Positions 32,105-40,189 of a stretch of 40,189 nucleotides of DNA are shown here, piece after piece. Position numbers and translations under genes: made by a program. The stretch is from JANXVV01 sp038230975 (GTDB lineage: Bacteria > Planctomycetota > Phycisphaerae > Tepidisphaerales > Tepidisphaeraceae). The stretch lies in contig JBBRMF010000014.1 of assembly GCA_038230975.1 (NCBI GenBank), positions 1-40,189 of the forward strand, in the 5' to 3' direction. Numbering within the stretch: position 1 is the stretch's first letter; the number at the start of each line of letters is the position of its first letter. The notes under the pieces were generated by a model, which was not told the origin of the DNA, did not search any database, and was given only the letters and a program-made list of their open reading frames with translations.

Positions 32105-32241
32105 GCCGCAGCCTTTTCTATGCAGAAAGCGTGTAAACAATAGCCGTGCGTTGATAGTCTTCTGCACCGGCGATGTTGCGTGGGGAATATTCGGTCGATC
32201 GCTTCAACATTGACCCTCGCCAAGACTATCTTCAGTGAACA

Positions 32242-34623
32242 ATGTCGCACGCTTACAAAACAACTTCTGAAGTGTTCATAGGCTTTTTACTTTGCCTCGG
32301 AATGCTGCTTCCCGGTGAAATCGCAAGTGCGTCGCCCCCGTCTTTCCGGCAGGAGATTGTCCCCATTCTGACCGCAGCCGGGTGCAGTTCGGGCGGCTGT
32401 CATGGAAAGTTAGCCGGGCAAAATGGGTTTCGCCTTTCGCTGCGCGGGTATGCGCCGGAGCAGGATTATCTTTCTTTGACCAGCGAATTGATCGCGAGGC
32501 GAATCAATTTCGCCGCACCGTCGGAAAGCCTGCTTCTGCAAAAACCATTGGGTCGCGTTCCGCACGAAGGGGGAGTTCGCTTCGGCCCGAATGATCGAGC
32601 TGCTGCGCGGCTCCTGGAATGGATCGAAGCCCGCGCTCCGGGGCCGGATCCCAAGGAGTCGGATGCCGTACGGCTTGAAGCGGTTCCGGGGAACCGTGAG
32701 CTTTCAGTAGGTCAAACGCAACAGTTGATCGTCCGCGCGGTCTATCCAGACGGTTCCGTCAACGATGTCACCTGGCTCAGTGTTTTCTACTCCAACGATC
32801 AGACCGTCGCTGAAGTAACCCGCGGCGGACTCATCAAATCAGTGCGATCCGGTTCCACTTCGATCCGGGCGCATTTTCAGGGACTGGTCGCCACGGTAGA
32901 GGTTTCCACACCGTTTCCCAACACAGTTTCGCCGGATCGCTACTCGATCAAAAACAATGTGATCGACGAGCATGTTTTCGCGCGATTGCAGGCATTGCAT
33001 CTTCCACCGTCTATGTTGTGCGATGATGCGGCGTTTGTTCGACGCGTGTACCTGGATGTCACGGGCAGCCTGCCAACATCAACAGAAATCACGACATTTG
33101 TTGCCTCAAAGGATTCGGAAAAACGGCCGCGGTTAATCGACGAATTGCTTAAATCGCCGGGATATGTCGACTACTGGACCCTGCAATTGGGCGACTTGCT
33201 TCAGAATCGCAAAGAACGAGATCACGATGTGCGCGGCATCAAGGGTGTCCGGGCATTACAGGATTGGGTCCGCGAGCAGGTGGCCATCAACCGCCCGTGG
33301 GATCAAATCGCTCGAGACGTCCTGCTCAGTACGGGCGACACGACACATGTGCCACAGGTCGGATACTTCATTGTTTCAATCGGGGAAAAGCAAAACGTCG
33401 AGGAATCAGAATTACCCGACGCTGTGGCGATGTCATTTCTCGGCACGCGCATCGGGTGCGCTCGCTGCCATAACCACCCGCTGGAAAAATACACACAGGA
33501 TGACTTTTATCATTTTGCGGCCTACTTTTCGCGAGTCCTGTTAAAGCGACAGGAAAAGGAGGCGACGACGCTCCTGGTCGGCACGCGAGATTCAGAAGAA
33601 CTTCGCAAGCAAATCGCACAAGTGGAGAAAACCGTTTCAGATGAATCGTCCGCCAATGGCTCTGGCAAAACCGCAGAGGAATCGAAAAAAACCGCCGATC
33701 GATTGAAGGAATCCGAGAAGCGGCTGGTTGAACTGCGAAAGCAATTGACCTCTGCCATGGCACGCGCCCCCGGGGTAACGCAGCCGCGAACGGGCAAAAT
33801 GATGGTTCCCCAAAGTCTTGACCGCATCGTGCCCTCCTGGAAGCCCGGTGAAGATCCAAGAACCGCGCTCGTGGACTGGATGACAAATCCTTCCAACCGG
33901 GCGTTCAGTGGGAACATGGTCAATCGACTTTGGCGGCACTACATGGGAGTTGGCCTCGTCGAACCGGTCGATGACCTTCGGTCGAGCAATCCCCCGAGTA
34001 ACCCTGCCCTGTGGGCCGCGCTGAATCAGGAGTTTGTCACGCATCAGTATGATCTGAAACATGTCATGCGGCTTATTCTCAACTCGCGTTCCTACCAGTT
34101 GAGTTCTGATACGCTTCCCGAAAACGAGCAGGATCGCCGTTTCCATTCACACTACTACGCCCGGCGTCTTCCTGCCGAAGTACTCTCAGATGCGATTTCG
34201 ACCGCCACTGGCGTGCCGGATCAGTTTGCCGGTTACCCAATCGGCATGCGGGCGATGCAGCTCCCGGATTCAGGCGTATCATCCTACTTCCTAACCGTTT
34301 TTGGCCGCTCCGAGCGAATCACCGCCTGTGCCTGCGAGCGAACCACCGAGGTCACGCTTACGCAATTGCTGCATCTGGGTAACAGCGAAGCGGTTTCCAC
34401 CAAGGTCAGATCAACCACCGGGCGTTTGGCGCAACTGCTTAAAGAACCAGATGACCGCAAGGTGACAGACGAATTGTTTATGTCGACGTTCGGCCACCCC
34501 GCCAGTGATGCTGAGCTAAAGGCAATTCAAACTGCCTTGGCTGACGGCGACACACGAGAAGAAGTATATCGCGATTTGTTCTGGGCTCTGCTAAACTCGA
34601 AAAACTTCGCGTTTAACCACTGA
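32242..34623 (+). CDS. PSCyt2 (DUF1549)-PSD1 (DUF1553) protein with Ig-like domain
   Basis: Exported planctomycete protein of 793 residues. After the signal peptide (about 8-30) comes an unusual C-x4-CH haem-type site, CSSGGCHGK (C48-H54), an Ig-like BIG2 region (about 140-220, LSVGQTQQLIVRAVYPDGSV), then DUF1549 from about 235 (HVFARLQALHLPPSMLCDDA). A second haem-like site is CARCHNHPLEKY. A Lys/Glu-rich coiled coil (about 445-505) splits it from DUF1553 (GNMVNRLWRHYMGVGLVEPV ... SDAISTATGVP). It pairs with the DUF1501 gene downstream. The two domains are found across planctomycetes and are thought to serve periplasmic oxidation or polysaccharide breakdown, but no reaction is proven. Confidence 0.93.
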   Translation: MSHAYKTTSEVFIGFLLCLGMLLPGEIASASPPSFRQEIVPILTAAGCSSGGCHGKLAGQNGFRLSLRGYAPEQDYLSLTSELIARRINFAAPSESLLLQKPLGRVPHEGGVRFGPNDRAAARLLEWIEARAPGPDPKESDAVRLEAVPGNRELSVGQTQQLIVRAVYPDGSVNDVTWLSVFYSNDQTVAEVTRGGLIKSVRSGSTSIRAHFQGLVATVEVSTPFPNTVSPDRYSIKNNVIDEHVFARLQALHLPPSMLCDDAAFVRRVYLDVTGSLPTSTEITTFVASKDSEKRPRLIDELLKSPGYVDYWTLQLGDLLQNRKERDHDVRGIKGVRALQDWVREQVAINRPWDQIARDVLLSTGDTTHVPQVGYFIVSIGEKQNVEESELPDAVAMSFLGTRIGCARCHNHPLEKYTQDDFYHFAAYFSRVLLKRQEKEATTLLVGTRDSEELRKQIAQVEKTVSDESSANGSGKTAEESKKTADRLKESEKRLVELRKQLTSAMARAPGVTQPRTGKMMVPQSLDRIVPSWKPGEDPRTALVDWMTNPSNRAFSGNMVNRLWRHYMGVGLVEPVDDLRSSNPPSNPALWAALNQEFVTHQYDLKHVMRLILNSRSYQLSSDTLPENEQDRRFHSHYYARRLPAEVLSDAISTATGVPDQFAGYPIGMRAMQLPDSGVSSYFLTVFGRSERITACACERTTEVTLTQLLHLGNSEAVSTKVRSTTGRLAQLLKEPDDRKVTDELFMSTFGHPASDAELKAIQTALADGDTREEVYRDLFWALLNSKNFAFNH

Positions 34624-34645
34624 TGTGGCGCGGTGGCATGGGCGG

Positions 34646-34721
34646 CGTGGCATGGGCGTCTCGCCCGTGCATTTTGCCCTGAAAGAAACGCGGGCGAGAC
34701 GCCCACGCCACGGTTTTTTTT
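34646..34721 (+). terminator. Palindromic repeat (family B, copy 2) followed by eight T: intrinsic terminator
   Basis: The 24-bp stem 34646-34669 / 34689-34712 has two imperfect positions, one of them G-U capable, and is followed by T8 at 34714-34721. That is terminator architecture between two genes usually co-transcribed. The arms match 22680-22734, so a REP-like element here carries a terminator tail. Confidence 0.7.
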
Positions 34722-34756
34722 GAACGTTCGAAACCGACTCTACCGGAGACTACCCC

Positions 34757-36085
34757 ATGATCGACGTATCCCTCGGTCATCATTCCAGCCGACTCTGCAA
34801 CGGTGCGACCCGGCGTGATTTTCTACGCGTTGGATCTCTCGGTCTTCTGGGTTTTTCTCTTCCTGGACTATTGCGCCTGCAAAAGGCTCGCGGCGCCGAT
34901 CAACCGGCAGCGCGCGCTAAATCGGTCATCCTTGTTTACCTGGGCGGTGGACTCTCTCATCACGACTCGTTTGATTTAAAGCCTGACTCACCGGCGGAGA
35001 TCCGTGGAAAGTACAAGCCGATTCCCTCCAATGTTACCGGTTTACAGGTCGGTGAACTGCTGCCATACATGGCTAAGACAATGGACAAGGTGTGTCTTGT
35101 TCGCTCCGGCTCGCACGAAAACGATCACCACGAGACCGCCACCAATTGGGTCCTTTCCGGACGTTTTGGTTCGCCCTTCGGCGACTATCCCTCCATGGGA
35201 GCTGTCGCTGCCCATGAAATGGGATTCACGGGGATCTTGCCACCCTACGTTGCCGTGCCCAAGAACCCGGCATTTACCTGGGAACTGGGTAAGAGCGCAT
35301 TTCTGGGGGGTCGATTTGAATCGTTCAAAGCCGGCGACCCCAATCAGCCGGACTACAAAGTTCGCGATTTATCCCTTCCCCAGCCGTTGACCCCCAAGGC
35401 GATGCAACGGCGGAAGTCGCTGCTCGGAGCCGTCGACACGTTGAACGCCCACGTGAAGGGCAATGATCAGATGGCTACCTATGACGAGTTTCAACAACGC
35501 GCCGCAGAGATGATTCTCTCGCCGGAAGCTCAGGGTGCGTTTGATATGAATCGCGAAACGCCAGATACCCGCGACGCCTATGGCCGCACCGAGTTTGGCC
35601 AAAGCTGCCTGTTGGCCCGCCGACTTGTCGAGCGCGGCGTACGTTTCGTCACCGTCAACAGCGGTGGTTGGGATCATCACAAGCAAATCTGGGACGGGCT
35701 TGAGAAAAAGCTCCCCGTCTTTGACAAGGGATTCTCGATGTTGATCCGCGACCTTTCAGCGCGCGGGCTGCTGGATGACACGTTGGTGGTGGCGATGGGA
35801 GAATTCGGCCGTACCCCCAAGATCAACAAAGATGCCGGTCGCGACCATTGGGGCCGTGCAGGTTCCATGATTTTTGCAGGGGCGGGTGTCAGTAGCGGTA
35901 AGATTATCGGAGCTACTGACAAAGAAGGTGCGTTTGTAACCGATCGTCCTGTACGCCCGGCGGATGTCGCTTTTACCATCTTGTCTGCGCTGGGCATCAA
36001 TCCGCGCAAACAGTTACATACCCCCGAAGGCCGGCCGGTCGAAATCCTCAGTGAAGGCTCGCTCATCGATGAGCTCTACATCTAA
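34757..36085 (+). CDS. DUF1501 protein, Tat-exported
   Basis: The 442-residue product has a twin-arginine signal (TRRDFLRVGSLGLLGFSLPG, RR at 19-20). The DUF1501 fold, related to alkaline phosphatase/sulfatase-type enzymes, shows YLGGGLSHHDSFDLKP, GSHENDHHETATNWVL, NSGGWDHHKQIW and MGEFGRTPKINKDAGRDHWG. The histidines and aspartates in these motifs probably bind metal. GGAG at 34746 sits 8 bp before the ATG. It is paired with the DUF1549/DUF1553 gene as in most planctomycetes, although a terminator-like repeat lies between them here. Exact reaction unknown. Confidence 0.92.
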   Translation: MIDVSLGHHSSRLCNGATRRDFLRVGSLGLLGFSLPGLLRLQKARGADQPAARAKSVILVYLGGGLSHHDSFDLKPDSPAEIRGKYKPIPSNVTGLQVGELLPYMAKTMDKVCLVRSGSHENDHHETATNWVLSGRFGSPFGDYPSMGAVAAHEMGFTGILPPYVAVPKNPAFTWELGKSAFLGGRFESFKAGDPNQPDYKVRDLSLPQPLTPKAMQRRKSLLGAVDTLNAHVKGNDQMATYDEFQQRAAEMILSPEAQGAFDMNRETPDTRDAYGRTEFGQSCLLARRLVERGVRFVTVNSGGWDHHKQIWDGLEKKLPVFDKGFSMLIRDLSARGLLDDTLVVAMGEFGRTPKINKDAGRDHWGRAGSMIFAGAGVSSGKIIGATDKEGAFVTDRPVRPADVAFTILSALGINPRKQLHTPEGRPVEILSEGSLIDELYI

Positions 36086-36614
36086 GTTTCGTAGGGCGGG
36101 TGTACTCGCCCTCCATCCGCGTCACTCGGCAAATCGGTCGGCGAATACGCCCACCCTACATCATGCGAATATCCGATCCGGCGATACACCGAACTGAAAT
36201 ATTGTCTCAATGATCGTCGCAAGGCTTCGTTCAATTCTGAGTTTTCCGATCAGATCATTCAGCCTCGGGAATCGTTGAGAGCCTGGGTAATATCCCTTCT
36301 TTGATTCGTAGAAAAGGCTGTAAATCATTCTCCCTCTTTCAATAACAGAATAATTTTCCCCTATTTCCTGCCCATTTCCTAGGGGCAATTCAGCACACCA
36401 TGCATGTCGCCTGCACGCCCCTAGCAGGGCGCGCCAATCTCGATAGAGTCACGAACTAATCTGATTTAATTGATTAAGAGACGCGTTTCCTAAACCGAAA
36501 CATAAAAGTAGGTTGCAAGACCTTGATTCGAGCAATACCTGTGCGAAGTGAGTGCGTTCGTCCATTTCCGCGTGCCGTTGAACAAGCTTTCAAAACTGAA
36601 GTTGGGTGATATTT
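36086..36614. other. Gap with inverted repeat and an uncharacterised minus-strand frame
   Basis: 36091-36110 and 36140-36159 form a 20-bp inverted repeat with three mismatches, all transitions, just after the DUF1501 stop. It could end that transcript. A minus-strand frame at 36161-36388 (75 codons, ending GVSPDRIFA) is unrecognised; its middle, YYPGSQRF, resembles YAPGSQRF encoded at about 22630. No promoter for cheA was identified with confidence. Confidence 0.45.
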
Positions 36615-38666
36615 ATGAATGTTCTCTCGGAAAAGATTAATGACCTCGTCACACAGGCCGCTGGCTCCAGGCCGGATGATCTCCAAACCCTTGCGAATAT
36701 TCATACTCAACTTCAATCACTCTCGGCCCTCCCGGCAACAGAGTCATTGACAGAGCTGCGGAGTTCCTCAAATCGACTGGAAAAGCTGGCGGAGCAAATC
36801 GTTTTACGAGAAGTCGAAGATGCCGAAGCGTCATTATGGCAATTGACGCGCGGAATTGCCGAGCTCCAGTTGCTTCTCACAAACGACCATCCTTCACTTC
36901 CGATCACCCCATCAATTGCCGCGGCACCTGCCACCGATCCCGTGTCGGTTTCACCGCCGGTCGCGCAGCCACCCACCCACACATTTTGCGAAGATCAAAT
37001 TCTCAGCCCGGACGATCTTCCGCTCGTTCAGGATTTCGTGTCGGAGTCCTACACTCACATATCAACCGCCGAGGCTTCAATTCTGCGGGTGGAGGACAAT
37101 CCTGCGGATATAGAGGCAATCAACTGCATTTTCCGGGCTTTTCACACGGTCAAAGGCGTAGCCGGGTTTCTCAATCTCAAACAGATTGGATTTCTTGCGC
37201 ATAGCTCCGAAAATCTGCTCGACCTGGCCCGCAAAGGCAAGATACAGCTCCAGGGCAGCACACTCGATATCGTACTGGCCGCGACCGATGCGATGAAAGA
37301 ATTGGTCGCTCGCGTCGCACACGCAGCGCAAAACCAATCTCCTGTTGTCGCAGATCCATCGGTTGCGGCGTTGATCGATCGGGTGGAAGCCTGTGCCCGT
37401 GGCGAGAACTCCAACGCGGTGAACCCTCTAACCCAACGGGTCAAAGAAAACACATCTGCCCCAGCAGCAATCACCCCCACCGCACACACAGCGGAGTCCA
37501 CCATCAAAGTGGCGACCGATCGGCTGGACAATCTGATCAACACCGTCGGAGAACTCGTCATCGCCCAGGCCATGGTCGCGCAGGATTCCAGCGCAATACT
37601 GACCGGTGAACCCCGGATCGCGCGCAACCTGTCTCACATGGGCAAGATCACCCGCGAGCTCCAGGAACTTTCAATGTCCATGCGAATGGTTCCGATCCAG
37701 GGAACATTCCAGAAAATGGCGCGGCTCGTTCGCGATCTGGCGAAAAAGAGCGGAAAAGAAATCGACCTTGCGCTTGTGGGTGGAGACACCGAACTCGACC
37801 GCAATCTTGTCGAAGCCATCACCGACCCGCTGGTACACATGGTTCGGAACTCCGCCGATCACGGCGTCGAGATGCCCGACCAACGGGAGAAGAACGGCAA
37901 ACCACGAGCGGGCCGCGTTCAACTTAAAGCCTACCACCACAGCGGAAGTATCGTCATTGAAATCTCCGACGACGGGCGCGGTCTCAACAAGGAAAAGCTA
38001 CTCAAGAAAGCGATCGCTGCCGGCATCGTTGCCGAAGGTGCGGCCCTCAGCGAAGCTGACATCTTCAAACTGGTCTTCCACGCCGGCCTTTCAACTGCAG
38101 AAAAAGTCACCGATGTATCTGGTCGCGGCGTAGGGATGGACGTCGTGAAGAAGAATGTCGAATCCCTTCGCGGTAAAATTGATATTGCATCCGTCGAAGG
38201 CCAAGGCGCGACATTTACAATTCGCCTGCCATTGACGCTCGCCGTGATCGACGGACTCGTCGTGAAAATCGGGACTGCTCGCTACATCCTTCCCATCCTC
38301 AGCGTCGAACAAAGCCTGCGACCGCAGGCTGATCAGCTTTCGAGCATTCAGGACCGCGGAGAAATGGTGATGGTGCGCGATACGCTTCTGCCGCTCTATC
38401 GCCTGCATCGACTGTTCAACGTGACACCCACCACCGAAGATCCCACGGCCGCGCTGGTCGTCGTGGTTCAGGATGACACGCGTCGCTGCTGCCTGCTCGT
38501 CGACGAACTGATAGGCCAGCAACAAGTCGTCATCAAGTCACTCGGCGACGGCGTAGGCAAAATCGCCGGCGTCAGCGGTGGCGCCATCCTCGGTGACGGA
38601 AATGTGAGCCTCATCCTGGATGTTGCCGGCATTATCGATCTCGCTTCAGGGAGCCCAATTTGCTGA
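36615..38666 (+). CDS. cheA: Chemotaxis histidine kinase CheA
   Basis: Cytoplasmic kinase coupled to receptors by CheW. The ATG at 36615 is preferred to a GTG at 36606, giving 683 residues. A poorly conserved helical N-terminus (1-90) and a Pro-rich linker precede the HPt domain with phospho-acceptor His177 (FHTVKG). The P3 dimerisation helix follows (KVATDRLDNLINTVGELVIA), then the HATPase domain with N-box VRNSADHG (about 411-418), G1 DDGRG (453-457) and GRGVGM (503-508), and the CheW-like domain (about 545-683). No separate P2 CheY-binding domain is evident between HPt and P3, so the response regulator may dock differently. It is followed by cheW and a receptor gene on the same strand. No cheY, cheB or cheR lies in the window. 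Confidence 0.95.
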   Translation: MNVLSEKINDLVTQAAGSRPDDLQTLANIHTQLQSLSALPATESLTELRSSSNRLEKLAEQIVLREVEDAEASLWQLTRGIAELQLLLTNDHPSLPITPSIAAAPATDPVSVSPPVAQPPTHTFCEDQILSPDDLPLVQDFVSESYTHISTAEASILRVEDNPADIEAINCIFRAFHTVKGVAGFLNLKQIGFLAHSSENLLDLARKGKIQLQGSTLDIVLAATDAMKELVARVAHAAQNQSPVVADPSVAALIDRVEACARGENSNAVNPLTQRVKENTSAPAAITPTAHTAESTIKVATDRLDNLINTVGELVIAQAMVAQDSSAILTGEPRIARNLSHMGKITRELQELSMSMRMVPIQGTFQKMARLVRDLAKKSGKEIDLALVGGDTELDRNLVEAITDPLVHMVRNSADHGVEMPDQREKNGKPRAGRVQLKAYHHSGSIVIEISDDGRGLNKEKLLKKAIAAGIVAEGAALSEADIFKLVFHAGLSTAEKVTDVSGRGVGMDVVKKNVESLRGKIDIASVEGQGATFTIRLPLTLAVIDGLVVKIGTARYILPILSVEQSLRPQADQLSSIQDRGEMVMVRDTLLPLYRLHRLFNVTPTTEDPTAALVVVVQDDTRRCCLLVDELIGQQQVVIKSLGDGVGKIAGVSGGAILGDGNVSLILDVAGIIDLASGSPIC

Positions 38667-38715
38667 ACTCAATTGAATTGGCCGCATGCCAATCACATTC
38701 AGAAAAGGAATCGTT

Positions 38716-39246
38716 ATGAGTACTGCCACGCTGTCCAAACCCATTAAATCGTCGGCCACCACCAGTGGAGAAAAGTACCTCACGTTCGCCCTCGGCAACG
38801 AAGAGTATGGCCTGGAAATTCTCAAGGTGCGGGAAATCATCGGCTACATGGAAATCACCGCCGTCCCCCGCACGCCAAGTCATGTCAAAGGCGTGATTAA
38901 TCTTCGCGGGCAGGTGATCTCTGTGGTGGATCTGCGGACCAAGTTTCAGATGAAAGAGGTCGAGAAGACCGAAGCCACCTGTATCATTGTCGTCGAGATC
39001 ACGGGTATTGCAGGCCGCAAACTGTCGACCGGAATCATCGTGGATCGCGTCAGTGAGGTTTTGAATATTCTGCCCGACAATATCGAACCCGCCCCGGAAT
39101 TTGGCGGTGCGGTCAATACCGACTTCATTCTAGGCATGGGCAAAATCGGCAAGAGCGTGAAGATCCTGCTGGACATCGACAAGGTATTGACTCGCGAAGA
39201 ACAGACGCATTTGGCGGAAATCACCGGAGAAACACAACCCGTCTAA
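38716..39246 (+). CDS. cheW: Chemotaxis coupling protein CheW
   Basis: The ATG at 38716 has AAGGAA 5 bp upstream and is preferred to a start at 38686. The 176-residue product is one CheW SH3-like domain: KYLTFALGNEEYGLEILKVREIIGY, TAVPRTPSHVKGVINLRGQV, ISVVDLRTKF and GMGKIGKSVKILLDIDKVL are the family blocks. It links the receptor array to CheA. It lies 49 bp after cheA and 43 bp before the receptor gene, forming a compact signalling operon. Confidence 0.96.
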   Translation: MSTATLSKPIKSSATTSGEKYLTFALGNEEYGLEILKVREIIGYMEITAVPRTPSHVKGVINLRGQVISVVDLRTKFQMKEVEKTEATCIIVVEITGIAGRKLSTGIIVDRVSEVLNILPDNIEPAPEFGGAVNTDFILGMGKIGKSVKILLDIDKVLTREEQTHLAEITGETQPV

Positions 39247-39289
39247 GTCATCAACAAACACACACACTTTAGGGAAAGAGGAACAGACC

Positions 39290-40189
39290 ATGAAACTCAC
39301 TATCGGAAAACGGATCACTTGCGGCTTTTCAGCGATTCTATTGATTACCGCGGCGATGGGCGGCTTCGCCTACACGCGGCTTGCCATGATCACCACCCAG
39401 GCCAACTCGATAAACAACGACTCAATGCCAGGATTGGGCCTCAGCAGCCAGTGGGAACTGCAGTCTAAGGACCAGTATACGCTCCTGCTCAATCATATCC
39501 TCGCGGACGACAAGGCAGAGAAAAACGGCATCGAGAAGCAAATGGACGTGGTGAAAGAAGCGATTAGCGCCCTTCGGAAGGAATACGAGACGACGATCGC
39601 GACTGCGGAGGATCGCCACAACTTTGAGGCGGTCGCTCCGCTCCGGCTGGCATTTCTCCAAGCCCGCGATCTCGCGCTGATCCCGAGCCGCGAGTCGAAG
39701 GATAAGGAAGCCAATGAGATCGTCCACAAACAGGTGGCCCCAGCCTTCGCCAGCTATCTGGCCGCAGTCCACGTGATCTTTGAATACAACCGGGTGAATG
39801 GAATTCAAGCCGCCAAGGAAATTACGGCCACAACAACTTCTGCCACCCGCGTCATGGTCTTTGGAATAGCCGTTTCTCTCTTGGTCGGCGCAACATTGGC
39901 TTTCTTCATCGTCCGAGGCATCAGCAAGACTTTGACCCGCATTGCCGAAACTCTCGGCGACGGCTCCAACCAAGTTGCCGGTGCTGCCGGCCAAGTCTCC
40001 TCCTCGAGTCAGTCACTGGCCCAAGGTGCCAGTGAACAAGCTGCCAGCCTGGAAGAGACTACCAGTGCCTTGGAAGAGATGAGCAGCATGACCAAGCAGA
40101 CCGCCGATACCGCCCATCAGGCCAACACCCTCTCGGCCGAGACCAAAGCCGCCGCCGACCAGGGCAACAAAGCCATGCAGAAAATGGGT
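39290..40189 (+). CDS. Methyl-accepting chemotaxis protein, 3' end outside the window
   Basis: A frame open to the last base, so only 300 codons are visible. The ATG at 39290 has GAAAGAGGAA upstream. A first membrane helix (about 10-30) is followed by a periplasmic four-helix bundle-type sensor (about 31-185). It lacks a known ligand motif but is rich in charged, coiled residues. The second helix reads VMVFGIAVSLLVGATLAFFI, then a short linker, then the start of the signalling coiled coil (SSQSLAQGASEQAASLEETT, ALEEMSSMTKQTADTAHQAN). The usual HAMP domain between helix and coil is very short or absent. It is third in the cheA-cheW-mcp cluster, so it likely signals through them. Confidence 0.93.
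   Translation, partial: MKLTIGKRITCGFSAILLITAAMGGFAYTRLAMITTQANSINNDSMPGLGLSSQWELQSKDQYTLLLNHILADDKAEKNGIEKQMDVVKEAISALRKEYETTIATAEDRHNFEAVAPLRLAFLQARDLALIPSRESKDKEANEIVHKQVAPAFASYLAAVHVIFEYNRVNGIQAAKEITATTTSATRVMVFGIAVSLLVGATLAFFIVRGISKTLTRIAETLGDGSNQVAGAAGQVSSSSQSLAQGASEQAASLEETTSALEEMSSMTKQTADTAHQANTLSAETKAAADQGNKAMQKMG

Noticed and set aside
39422..39994. 190-codon minus-strand frame
   Set aside because: Antisense to the chemoreceptor gene, which is open to the window end and has clear motifs.

Overview
The window looks like a chromosomal segment of a planctomycete, most likely class Phycisphaerae. The inference rests on gene content: a PSCyt2/DUF1549-DUF1553 gene followed by a DUF1501 gene, beside a cytochrome c-WD40 gene; two large secreted proteins ending in a prepilin-like 'FGDGH' tail; a PEP-CTERM surface protein; and a planctomycete-style integrase relic. 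No ribosomal RNA is present, so the placement is an inference.

Layout. 1-640: the 5' end of ligA and all of ndk (minus strand). 640-3650: an ISNCY-type insertion-sequence relic, a PEP-CTERM protein gene split by one in-frame TAA, and a probable group II intron scrap. 3652-7175: a tight minus-strand operon for a peptide-type ABC importer (two permeases and a solute-binding protein, no ATPase). 7260-10930: a decayed island with a second ISNCY end, two unknown small ORFs, a WYL regulator divergent from a YbjN-like gene, a broken restriction-type gene and a broken integrase, ending at tRNA-Val(CAC). 11062-12779: an aat-like gene coupled to queG. 12902-17523: two tandem paralogous secreted proteins separated by a long palindromic repeat. 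17690-22138: a metallophosphoesterase-yidC-mnmE cluster. 22139-23267: a gene-free, repeat-rich stretch.

23268-26072 is a small regulatory neighbourhood. It holds a carboxymuconolactone-decarboxylase-family gene and a TetR repressor that share an operator motif. It also holds an ECF sigma factor fused to an anti-sigma-like zinc finger, divergent from an SPW-type membrane protein. The same two-block promoter lies upstream of both the sigma gene and the membrane-protein gene.

26312-30642: a uracil-DNA-glycosylase-family gene, a secreted hydrolase, a DUF433/DUF5615 toxin-antitoxin pair and a DEAD-box helicase. 30710-36085: the divergent cytochrome-WD40 / DUF1549-DUF1553 / DUF1501 cluster. 36615-40189: cheA-cheW-mcp, with the receptor gene cut by the window end.

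The most unusual items are the twin promoters around the sigma-zinc-finger gene, the TetR/CMD operator pair, the nonsense-split PEP-CTERM gene, the tRNA-Val island remnant, and several families of palindromic intergenic repeats, one copy flanked by 8-bp direct repeats.
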